From a bacterium (GTDB lineage: Bacteria > Actinomycetota > Acidimicrobiia > Acidimicrobiales > Bin134), in NCBI GenBank assembly GCA_028820035.1, contig JAPPKI010000122.1, forward strand, positions 1 through 8,598: a stretch of 8,598 nt of DNA, given 5' to 3'. Numbering within the stretch: position 1 is the stretch's first letter; each line of letters begins with the position of its first letter. The position numbers were made by a program, and so were the translations under genes. Positions 1 through 5,098 of the stretch are shown here, piece by piece. The notes under the pieces were generated by a model. It saw nothing but the letters and a program-made list of their open reading frames with translations. It did not search any database and had not been told where the DNA came from.

Positions 1-37
1 TGTGGCCGGGCTTCTGCGCGTTTGGTAGCAGCATCAA

Positions 38-66
38 GCGGACATGGGAGAACGTCCGCATATTTT
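38..66 (+). terminator. Possible rho-independent terminator of an upstream gene
   Basis: A perfect 6-bp GC-rich stem (GCGGAC at 38-43, GTCCGC at 54-59) with a 10-nt loop is followed directly by atatttt (60-66). A reading frame entering from the left edge stops with TAG at 26-28, ten bases before the stem, so the hairpin may end that gene. The stem is short and the U-tract is interrupted, so this is only a candidate. It also separates whatever lies to the left from the toxin-antitoxin promoter at 76-105. Confidence 0.35.
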
Positions 67-75
67 CGTCGGGTC

Positions 76-105
76 TTGATGAGTTGAGAATTTTTGTATT
101 ACAAT
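76..105 (+). promoter_or_regulatory. Promoter for the BrnT-like/RHH module, probably leaderless
   Basis: A TACAAT -10 box (100-105) lies 18 bp after TTGATG (76-81), a fair -35 box. Transcription should start about 6-8 nt after the -10 box, at roughly 112-114, which coincides with the GTG start codon of the toxin gene at 114. No Shine-Dalgarno sequence precedes that GTG. Together this suggests a leaderless transcript, a common arrangement in actinobacteria. The local sequence is AT-rich compared with the rest of the window. Confidence 0.5.
94..104. promoter_or_regulatory. Candidate operator palindrome over the -10 box
   Basis: TTGTATTACAA is a perfect palindrome around a central T and overlaps the TACAAT -10 box. 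Ribbon-helix-helix antitoxins usually bind short palindromes in their own promoters, so this is a reasonable site for autoregulation by the protein encoded at 374-655. The assignment rests on position and symmetry only. Confidence 0.35.
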
Positions 106-113
106 AATCATGT

Positions 114-368
114 GTGGAGATCCACAGCGCAGCCCGCAAACACGGCTATAGCGACCAGGCGATCCTCCATGCCATCAGATACGCCGTCACGATTGTCGAC
201 TTGGAGCCCGACACCGACCCACCCAGGACTCTGGCTATCGGGCCTGACCAGCACGGCAACTTGCTCGAGGTCATCTGGCTGGATCTCGATGCTGGCTCAC
301 AACTCGTTATCCATGCCATGGCCCTCCGACCCTTGTTCCATCACCTGCTCCCTCAACTAGAGGACTGA
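114..368 (+). CDS. BrnT-like putative toxin of a type II toxin-antitoxin module
   Basis: This 84-residue soluble protein begins MEIHSAARKHG and contains IGPDQHGNLLEV (about residues 43-54) and VIHAMALRP (about 65-73). That pattern (N-terminal ARKHG, central G...LLEV strand, C-terminal IHAM.MRP) is typical of small actinobacterial proteins encoded next to ribbon-helix-helix antitoxins. It broadly resembles the BrnT ribonuclease fold, in which the toxin gene also precedes the antitoxin gene. A GTG start at 114 is chosen because it gives the conserved MEIH beginning and sits where the transcript should start. The antitoxin ATG follows 5 nt after the stop, so the pair is a bicistron. RNase activity is inferred from family resemblance, and I cannot point to proven catalytic residues. 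A longer ORF from 94 in another frame is a shadow. Confidence 0.75.
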   Translation: MEIHSAARKHGYSDQAILHAIRYAVTIVDLEPDTDPPRTLAIGPDQHGNLLEVIWLDLDAGSQLVIHAMALRPLFHHLLPQLED

Positions 369-373
369 TCGCT

Positions 374-655
374 ATGACCACGCCTAGGACTTATCGGACC
401 CGGACCGGACAGGTTCTCACCGACGGCGACGTTGCCCGTATCGCCGACGAGGTGGAGACCACAAAGTACGACATCGAGGAATTGAAGACTCGGCGGCGGG
501 GTCGCCCGCTACTGGGGCGAGCCCCTTCTGAAGTCGTCACCGTGCGCATCAATCCCGAGCTGCGAGCCGCTATCTCCGACCGCGCCGAGAAAGACGGCAC
601 AACCGTCAGCGCCATCCATCGCGAAGCTCTCCGCCGCTTCCTCCTCCAGCCCTAA
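374..655 (+). CDS. Ribbon-helix-helix (CopG/Arc-type) antitoxin
   Basis: This 93-residue protein has two parts. The N-terminal half carries DVARIADEVE and a basic stretch LKTRRRGRPLLG (about residues 38-49). The C-terminal half is a ribbon-helix-helix DNA-binding domain: VVTVRINPEL forms the strand and start of helix 1, and TTVSAIHREALRRFLL forms the loop and helix 2. This layout is typical of antitoxins paired with BrnT-like toxins. It should neutralise the protein encoded just upstream and repress the shared promoter, perhaps at the palindrome at 94-104. The ATG at 374 has AGAGG at 359-363, ten bases upstream and inside the end of the toxin gene, so translation is likely coupled. The usual IREAL in helix 2 is IHREAL here. 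Confidence 0.85.
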   Translation: MTTPRTYRTRTGQVLTDGDVARIADEVETTKYDIEELKTRRRGRPLLGRAPSEVVTVRINPELRAAISDRAEKDGTTVSAIHREALRRFLLQP

Positions 656-686
656 ACACCCGCCCAATCCACCTGTTGCCCACACT

Positions 687-706
687 AAGCCGGCCTCATT
701 CGGTTT
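687..706. terminator. Weak hairpin between the two convergent toxin-antitoxin modules
   Basis: AAGCCG (687-692) can pair with CGGTTT (701-706) around an 8-nt loop, with one G-U pair when read on the + strand. It lies 32 nt after the antitoxin stop and, on the other strand, 74 nt after the mazF stop, where a bidirectional terminator would be expected. The stem is short and there is no long U-tract. Confidence 0.2.
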
Positions 707-710
707 CTGA

Positions 711-752
711 ACCACAAGCAGTGGTGCTGGGTATAGGCGCGGATTTCCTGGC
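711..752 (-). pseudogene. 3' fragment of a paralogue of the small lipoprotein gene
   Basis: Read on the - strand, 750-715 encodes QEIRAYTQHHCL, matching the last 12 residues of the lipoprotein encoded at 1457-1813 (QEIRTYTQHHCL) at 11 of 12 positions. Of the 36 coding bases 5 differ: four are silent third-position changes and one changes Thr to Ala. The stop codon TAG of the intact gene is TGG here, so the frame runs on to TAG at 685-687. No start codon, signal sequence or body of the protein is recognisable upstream, where the mazF gene ends at 780. The silent-change pattern suggests a gene that was under selection before it was broken, rather than a fresh copy of the neighbouring gene. The alternative is a recombination or attachment repeat flanking mazEF. 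Confidence 0.5.
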
Positions 753-779
753 TGACACTGCGCGACCCCTGACAGAGGG

Positions 780-1106
780 TCAGTCCGCAAACATCTCGCG
801 GGCGACTGCCAGCACCTGGGCCATCGAAAGCGGCGAGAGCCTGCCGAGCCGCCGAACTAGGCGGGCTGCGTCCACAGCCCTGATCTGATCCACCACCACG
901 TGGCCGCTGGTGTTACGGAACTTGCAGGCAACCCGAAACGGGTATGGATGGCCACCAGTTGTCATCGGGGCAATCAAACATGTGCTCCAATGCTCATTTA
1001 GCTCGTCGGGAGACACCACCAGCGCAGGCCGAGTCTTGCGAATCTCAGAACCGACCGCAGGGTCCAGTTCGCAAAGGTAAACATCGCCGCGCCTCGGAAA
1101 GGTCAA
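780..1106 (-). CDS. mazF: MazF/PemK-family endoribonuclease toxin
   Basis: This 108-residue protein has the hallmarks of the MazF/PemK fold: RRGDVYLCELDP (residues 5-16), GSEIRKTRPALVVS (19-32) with the conserved R26 and P27, LIAPMTT (44-50), and VVVDQIRAVDAARL (70-83). MazF toxins cleave RNA, usually mRNA at short specific sequences, and are held inactive by MazE. The start is TTG at 1106; its first codons overlap the stop of the antitoxin gene by 4 nt (TTGA), and GAGG lies about 8 nt before it, so translation is coupled to mazE. The protein has normal family length and intact motifs, so it is probably active. Its cleavage specificity cannot be read from sequence. The gene ends beside the lipoprotein-gene fragment at 711-752. 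Confidence 0.9.
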   Translation of the reverse strand: MTFPRRGDVYLCELDPAVGSEIRKTRPALVVSPDELNEHWSTCLIAPMTTGGHPYPFRVACKFRNTSGHVVVDQIRAVDAARLVRRLGRLSPLSMAQVLAVAREMFAD

Positions 1107-1372
1107 GACTCGCCCTCATTGGACTCCCAATCCCATTCGACTGAATCGAAATGGGTCGGCCCCCAGCCCTCTTCAAGCGCACCTTCCCCTCTTTCTCGGC
1201 CCAGACGGGCCGCTTCTGACCAACCCAGCCTCGGCTCGGTTCTAGGCTCAATCAACAAGCCCCCTTCCACAACCCTCAGCGACACCTGCTCCCCCAACCC
1301 AGCCTCCTCGATCAAGGGTTTGGGTATGCGGACACCTCGAGAGTTGCCAACCATAACGATCCTCGCATCCAT
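1103..1372 (-). CDS. mazE: MazE-like antitoxin with an AbrB-type DNA-binding domain
   Basis: This 89-residue protein starts MDARIVMVGNSRGVRIPKPLI, a SpoVT/AbrB swapped-hairpin DNA-binding domain (about residues 1-45). An acidic tail rich in tryptophan and glutamate (about 46-89, ending VEWDWESNEGES) follows, of the kind that wraps around MazF to block its RNA site. The ATG at 1372 is preferred because AGGAGG (complement of 1378-1383) lies 5 nt upstream. A longer frame from GTG at 1414 would add 14 residues that do not fit the family. The stop overlaps the mazF start by 4 nt. The pair should repress its own promoter, as MazEF modules generally do. Confidence 0.88.
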   Translation of the reverse strand: MDARIVMVGNSRGVRIPKPLIEEAGLGEQVSLRVVEGGLLIEPRTEPRLGWSEAARLGRERGEGALEEGWGPTHFDSVEWDWESNEGES

Positions 1373-1414
1373 GCCTGCCTCCTGCTCCGCGATGCCCACG
1401 ATTTTCGTGCTCAC

Positions 1415-1420
1415 ATTGTA
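1415..1420 (-). promoter_or_regulatory. Possible -10 box for mazEF
   Basis: The complement of 1415-1420 is TACAAT, the same hexamer as the -10 box of the other toxin-antitoxin module. It lies 42 nt before the mazE ATG at 1372, leaving a normal leader with the AGGAGG site. No convincing -35 box is seen at the right spacing. If it is not used, mazEF could be read through from the lipoprotein gene, whose stop is 84 nt upstream of mazE. Confidence 0.3.
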
Positions 1421-1455
1421 ATCACGTCCGGCTCGCTCATGAGATAACCCCCGAC

Positions 1456-1497
1456 ACTACAAACAGTGGTGTTGGGTGTAGGTGCGGATTTCTTGGC
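1456..1497. repeat. Direct repeat partner of 711-752
   Basis: Positions 1456-1497 match 711-752 at 36 of 42 bases without gaps, in the same orientation. This copy is the 3' end and stop codon of the intact lipoprotein gene. The two copies bracket the whole mazEF module, leaving about 700 bp between them. Similarity drops sharply on the left at the stop codon and on the right after QEIR. Confidence 0.7.
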
Positions 1498-1813
1498 GGG
1501 CGTTGGCCACTGCTTCTTCGAGGGCGAAGGCCCGCTCGAATAGCTCTTGGAGGTCTTCGATTTCGTCGATCTCCCGGGAGGCGTTGGCCACGGTGGTGAC
1601 CGCCTCACGAATATCCGGGGGCGCGGCATCTTCCAGGGCATCCAACTGGGCCAAGTCGACTTCGCCTTCAGCGGGCCGCATCCCCACGCCCTCTTCGGCC
1701 AACTCACAAAACGCCACAAGATCCCCCTTGTCCTCACCGCCACAGGCCGTCAGAAGAAGAACCAACACCAGCAAAAGCGACAAACCCCGCCGCCCGGACG
1801 CGCGCCCAACCAT
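1457..1813 (-). CDS. Small secreted lipoprotein of unknown function
   Basis: This 118-residue protein has basic N-terminal residues, a hydrophobic run (L11-L21) and a lipobox L21-T22-A23-C24 followed by GGED, so it should be exported and anchored by a lipid on Cys24. The mature part of about 95 residues is acidic and mostly helical. Besides the lipid-bearing Cys it has only two cysteines, C36 (AFCELAEEG) and C117 (HHCL), which could form a disulfide tying the ends together. The ATG at 1813 is 2 nt after the ltp3-like stop (TGACAATG) and lacks its own Shine-Dalgarno site, so it is probably translated by coupling. I do not recognise a function. A link to substrate binding at the cell surface is speculation from its place in the operon. 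A fragment of a relative lies at 711-752. Confidence 0.8.
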   Translation of the reverse strand: MVGRASGRRGLSLLLVLVLLLTACGGEDKGDLVAFCELAEEGVGMRPAEGEVDLAQLDALEDAAPPDIREAVTTVANASREIDEIEDLQELFERAFALEEAVANARQEIRTYTQHHCL

Positions 1814-1815
1814 TG

Positions 1816-2982
1816 TCAAGAAGTGGGCTTGTCGGCGCCCACGATCCACATGGCGTAATACTGAGCCCCACCCCCGTAGGCGTGGCCGAAGGCTTTGCGG
1901 GCACCGTCCACCTGGTGGTCGCCGGCCATGCCCCGAACCTGGAGGGCGGCTTCGGCAAAACGGATCATGCCCGACGCTCCGATGGGGTTGGACGACAGCA
2001 CGCCGCCCGAGCAATTCACCGGCAGATCACCGCCGTCAAGATGGGTGGCACCTTCCTCGACCAGCTTCCAGCCGTCTCCGATCTCGCAGAATCCCAGGCT
2101 CTCCAGCCACATCGGCTCGTACCACGAGAACGGCACGTACATCTCCACCTCGTCGATCTCGCCTCGCCGGTCGGTGATGCCCGCCTGGGCGAACACGTCG
2201 TCGGCGCAGTCCCGGCTGGCCTGGGGATTCACCTCGTCGCGTCCGGGGAAGTTGTTGGCTTCGCTGCGCAATGCCGCCCCATGGATCCAGGCCACCGGCT
2301 TGGTCGAGGCGTCCCCGGCGGCCTCGTCGCCCAGCACGATCGCGCAAGCCCCGTCCGACGATGGGCAGGTCTCAGAAAACCGGATCGGCTCCCACAGCAT
2401 GGGCGACTCAACCACCTGGTCGAAGGTGAGTTCCTTCTGTTGCAGGTGGGCATACGGGTTGAGCAGTGCGTGCTGGCGGTCTTTGAACGCCACCATGCAG
2501 CCGATCAGCTCGGGGGCGTTGGTGCGGGCCATGTACTGGCGGATGATGGGCGAGAAGTAGCCGCCGGCTCCGGCGTTGATCGAAACCGAGAACGGCTGGG
2601 GCAAAGACAGCGCCCAGGTGGCGTTGGACTCCGACTGCTTTTCGAATCCCAGGGTGAGCACTCGGCGGTGGATGCCGGCTTGCACCAGCGAGGCGGCCAC
2701 CACTGCGGTTGACCCGCCTACTGATCCTGCGGTGTGGACCCGCAGCAGCGGCTTGCCCACCGCGCCCAGAGCCTCGGCCAGAAACAGCTCGGGCTGCATG
2801 ACCCCCTCGAAGAAATCGGGGGCCTTGCCCACCACCACGGCATCGATGTCGTCCCAGCCCACCTCGGCGTCCTCCAGCGCCCGATAGGCGGCCTCCCGCA
2901 CCAGGCCGGGCAACGACACGTCGCCCCGAGTGGTTTGGTACTTGGTCTGGCCGACACCCAGCACTGCGGTGCGCTCAGCCAT
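1816..2982 (-). CDS. ltp3: Ltp3-like thiolase-fold lipid-transfer/aldolase-type protein
   Basis: This 388-residue thiolase-superfamily protein closely follows the mycobacterial and rhodococcal Ltp3 pattern: VLGVGQTKY near the N-terminus, VVVGKAPDFFEGVM (49-62), VHTAGSVGGSTAVVAA (82-97), FSETCPSSDGACA (202-214), NCSGGVLSSNPIGASG (333-348) and FGHAYGGGAQYY (365-376). True thiolases use a cysteine nucleophile; that position is S87 here, and the usual GHP motif is S-N342-P. H367 is kept. As I recall, these changes are typical of Ltp3, and the related Ltp2 is a retro-aldolase working with a DUF35 partner. The likely role is C-C bond cleavage of a side-chain acyl-CoA together with the Ltp4-like protein and OB-fold partners. 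In Rhodococcus rhodochrous ltp3 is reported as needed for C24-branched sterol side chains. ATG 2982 overlaps the preceding stop by one base (TGATG), with GGAGGGGGAG before it. An in-frame start at 3003 is less likely. Confidence 0.85.
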   Translation of the reverse strand: MAERTAVLGVGQTKYQTTRGDVSLPGLVREAAYRALEDAEVGWDDIDAVVVGKAPDFFEGVMQPELFLAEALGAVGKPLLRVHTAGSVGGSTAVVAASLVQAGIHRRVLTLGFEKQSESNATWALSLPQPFSVSINAGAGGYFSPIIRQYMARTNAPELIGCMVAFKDRQHALLNPYAHLQQKELTFDQVVESPMLWEPIRFSETCPSSDGACAIVLGDEAAGDASTKPVAWIHGAALRSEANNFPGRDEVNPQASRDCADDVFAQAGITDRRGEIDEVEMYVPFSWYEPMWLESLGFCEIGDGWKLVEEGATHLDGGDLPVNCSGGVLSSNPIGASGMIRFAEAALQVRGMAGDHQVDGARKAFGHAYGGGAQYYAMWIVGADKPTS

Positions 2983-4037
2983 CACTCCCCCTCCATCACG
3001 CACACCAGGTTCTGCTGGAGAAACAGCCCCGACGCGGCATGGCCCAGTACCCGGTCGGCCTGACCCTCGTGAATCTGACGGGCGGCGTCGGCGATGCGCA
3101 TGAGGCCGGCGGCCATCATGGTGTGGCCGGCCAGCGCCCCGCCGCTGGCGTTGACGGCGGTGTCGGATCCCAGCCCGAGTTCGGCCTCCAAGATGTGCTC
3201 TTGGGTGGTGAACGGAGCGGCCAGCTCAGCGGCGTCCAAACGGTCGTTCCCCGCACCGGCCTCCACGGCCGCCTTATGGGCGCTGGGGGCCCGGGTGAGA
3301 TCGCGCACCCCCGGCTGGTGGGGGTCGATTCGGTGGTCGATGCCTCTGATCCACGCCGGTCGCTCGCACAGCTCTCGAGCGCGGTCGCCGGCCGCCAGCA
3401 CGACGGCGACGCCTCCGTCGGCGGAGGCCGCGCAATCGCTGGGCCGCAGCGGGTCGGCGATGGGTTCCTCGGCCAGCACCGAGTCGACGGCGGCGTCGGC
3501 GGAAGACCGCACGGCCAGCGGGTTATCGGCCGCGCCGTTGAGGCTGCGGACCGCGATCTCCGCCAAACGCTGGTCGCTGACCGCGCCCGACTCCAGCATG
3601 ATCCGAGCCTGGAGGGCGGCCATGGCGAAGGCGTCGGGCCACAGCGGCCCCAGGTAGTAGGGGTCGAGTTGGGTACACAGCACGTCGCGCAGCGAACCCG
3701 GCGACGACTTGCCGTAGCTGTACACCAGCGCGGTGTCTATGCCCCCGATCTGGAGCTTGACCCACGACTCGTACAGCGCCCAGGCCCCGTCCATCTCCAC
3801 ATGGCTCTCGCTGATGGGCGGCACCGCGCCCACCGCGTCCAGGGTGTGGACGAATGAGAACGCCTGTCCGGCCAGAAAATCGCTGCTTCCCGAACAGGTA
3901 AAGCCGATGTCGTCTTGGGTCAGCCCCACCGCGCCCCGGGCCTCGTTGATGATCGGCACCATCAGCTCCACCTCGGTGGTGTGGGTGAGGGCCTTCTGCT
4001 GTTGCTGGGCCACCGAGACCACGGCGATGTCGCGCAT
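2982..4037 (-). CDS. ltp4: Ltp4-like thiolase-fold protein, catalytic-cysteine-free partner of Ltp3
   Basis: This 351-residue thiolase-fold protein resembles actinobacterial Ltp4: FTCSGSSDFLAGQAFSF (46-62), AVPPISESHVEMDGAWALYE (71-90), ALVYSYGKSSPGSLRDVL (103-120), VNASGGALAGHTMMAAG (295-311) and LGHAASGLF (331-339). At the place of the thiolase nucleophilic cysteine there is E81. H305 (GHT) and H333 remain. It cannot be an ordinary thiolase. By analogy with two-subunit steroid side-chain aldolases it probably pairs with the Ltp3-like protein and binds an OB-fold partner. It is slightly shorter than Ltp3 and ends VCVMEGE. The ATG at 4037 overlaps the preceding stop by one base (TGATG), with GGAGG 7 nt upstream; a GTG one codon earlier (4040) is also possible. 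The substrate is inferred from the family, not shown. Confidence 0.83.
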   Translation of the reverse strand: MRDIAVVSVAQQQQKALTHTTEVELMVPIINEARGAVGLTQDDIGFTCSGSSDFLAGQAFSFVHTLDAVGAVPPISESHVEMDGAWALYESWVKLQIGGIDTALVYSYGKSSPGSLRDVLCTQLDPYYLGPLWPDAFAMAALQARIMLESGAVSDQRLAEIAVRSLNGAADNPLAVRSSADAAVDSVLAEEPIADPLRPSDCAASADGGVAVVLAAGDRARELCERPAWIRGIDHRIDPHQPGVRDLTRAPSAHKAAVEAGAGNDRLDAAELAAPFTTQEHILEAELGLGSDTAVNASGGALAGHTMMAAGLMRIADAARQIHEGQADRVLGHAASGLFLQQNLVCVMEGE

Positions 4038-4651
4038 CACCTTCCCTCCCCCGCAGCCTGTTCTTCCGATTCAGTGATCTGCTTGGCGTGCCAGGCGTTG
4101 GTGCCCGCGGCAGTCACCGGTATGTCGGGCCCGCCGGAGGGCTCCCAGTACAGGATGTTCTCCGCGGTGCGGCCCAGTTGGTCGTCGGGCTTCCACACTG
4201 CCCGCACCCGCATGCCCATGCGTACCTCGGAGGTGTCGATCCCGGCGACCAGACCCAAAAAGCCGATGTCGGCACCGTCGAGGTGGATCCAGGCGCTCAC
4301 GTACGGGATCTCCAGGTCGTCTCGGCCGGGGATGGGCAGCCGGGTCACGCAAAAGCCCCCCACATGGCCGGTGTCGGGCAGCTCCACATAGTCAGGGGTG
4401 GCCGCACCGTGGCGGGGATCCACCCCCCGGGGAGGCACGAATACCGCCCCGTCCACCGGGGACCGCTGGCCGAGGATCTTGCGGTCGGCGAAGGCATTCA
4501 GATAGCCGGATGAGGCCGCACCGGGAATGAAGTCGTACTCCAGTCGGATGGGGGTGCGCACCGACCGCACCGGCTCCACATCGGCCAGCTTCTCGGGCAG
4601 GTGCACCTCGCCCGACAGAGCGGCCGGGGTAACGCTGGGATCGGTGCTCAT
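4037..4651 (-). CDS. OB-fold (DUF35-type) protein, second half of an Rv3521-like partner, zinc ribbon lost
   Basis: This 204-residue protein corresponds to the C-terminal domain of two-domain DUF35 proteins such as Rv3521, encoded next to ltp4 and ltp3 in M. tuberculosis. An N-terminal helix (RLEYDFIPGAASSGYLNAF, 36-54) is followed by a short linker (GQRSPVDGAVFVPPRGVDP, 61-79) and an OB-fold (about 85-170, with WIHLDGADIGFL and MGMRVRAVW). A C-terminal tail follows (GTNAWHAKQITE). In DUF35 proteins the linker is usually a zinc ribbon with CP.C pairs. Here those positions are S64, D67 and D78, and the only cysteine is C101. Such proteins act as obligate partners of thiolase-fold acyl-CoA enzymes. 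The start overlaps the preceding stop by 4 nt (ATGA). Confidence 0.82.
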   Translation of the reverse strand: MSTDPSVTPAALSGEVHLPEKLADVEPVRSVRTPIRLEYDFIPGAASSGYLNAFADRKILGQRSPVDGAVFVPPRGVDPRHGAATPDYVELPDTGHVGGFCVTRLPIPGRDDLEIPYVSAWIHLDGADIGFLGLVAGIDTSEVRMGMRVRAVWKPDDQLGRTAENILYWEPSGGPDIPVTAAGTNAWHAKQITESEEQAAGEGR

Positions 4652-5094
4652 TGGCCCGCTCCCTCGGGCACGAACCCCTCCAGATCGGCGATATGGCCCT
4701 CGCGCTCAGGCCTCCAGCGTGCCGTTACCCGCATTCCGACCGAGAGCTCGTCAGGGCCATCCACCAGCACGCCGTGCACCATGGGGGTGTCGGCCCCGTC
4801 CAGGCGGATCATGCCCAAGCCGTGGGGTTGGCCCCAGGGTGACTGGGATCGGGGCGGGTCCACCCAGGTCCAGCTCACCAGCTCACCGCCCGGCCCCACC
4901 TCCACCAGTTCGGTCAGCGGGGCCGATGTTTCCGGGTCGTACTCGGTGGGCGGGCACAGCACCGTTCCGTCGGGGCGGCGGATGCCCAAGACGATTCTCT
5001 CCCGCAGGCCAGTCAAAAACGCCCCGATCACCGGACCGGTGGTCCGGGTGAACGGGTACTCCAGCACCAGATCGGCCCGCAGCCGCTCTGCCAT
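4648..5094 (-). CDS. OB-fold (DUF35-type) protein, first half of an Rv3521-like partner
   Basis: This 148-residue protein matches the N-terminal domain of Rv3521-like proteins: LVLEYPFTRTTGPVIGAFLT (9-28) forms the N-terminal helix, IRRPDGTVLCPPTEYDP (38-54) the linker, and residues about 60-140 (ELVSWTWV, MIRLDGADTPMVHGVL, VGMRVTARW) the OB-fold. The linker has one cysteine (C47) instead of the four expected for a zinc ribbon. With the next gene it makes up what is a single protein in mycobacteria, so the two probably form a heterodimer that docks on the Ltp3/Ltp4-like pair. ATG 5094 is chosen because the family begins close to LEYPF. A TTG at 5115 would overlap the upstream gene. The stop of the upstream gene is 4 nt before this ATG. 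Confidence 0.8.
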   Translation of the reverse strand: MAERLRADLVLEYPFTRTTGPVIGAFLTGLRERIVLGIRRPDGTVLCPPTEYDPETSAPLTELVEVGPGGELVSWTWVDPPRSQSPWGQPHGLGMIRLDGADTPMVHGVLVDGPDELSVGMRVTARWRPEREGHIADLEGFVPEGAGQ

Positions 5095-5098
5095 CGGT

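Noticed and set aside
1..61. Possible start of a leftward gene (ATG at 59-61, MRTFSHVRLM...) leaving the window
   Set aside because: Only 20 codons are visible, with no promoter or ribosome site I trust, and it overlaps the terminator-like hairpin. It is too short to judge.
764..781. GACCC/GGGTC hairpin at the end of mazF
   Set aside because: A 5-bp stem with no U-tract on the mazF side; alternative CTGAC/GTCAG pairing is equally good. Probably chance.
1411..1440. Nine-codon ORF MSEPDVITM ahead of mazE, ending over the GTG at 1414
   Set aside because: No ribosome site, and the GTG at 1414 is itself an unlikely start for mazE. It is not needed to explain anything.
1813..2712. Long + strand ORF opposite the ltp3-like gene (299 codons)
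   Set aside because: It mirrors a strongly conserved - strand gene in GC-rich DNA; its protein is arginine-, histidine- and glycine-rich with no recognisable motif.
3039..3857. Long + strand ORF opposite the ltp4-like gene (272 codons)
   Set aside because: Shadow frame: low-complexity G/R/H/V-rich translation with no motifs, opposite a clear gene.
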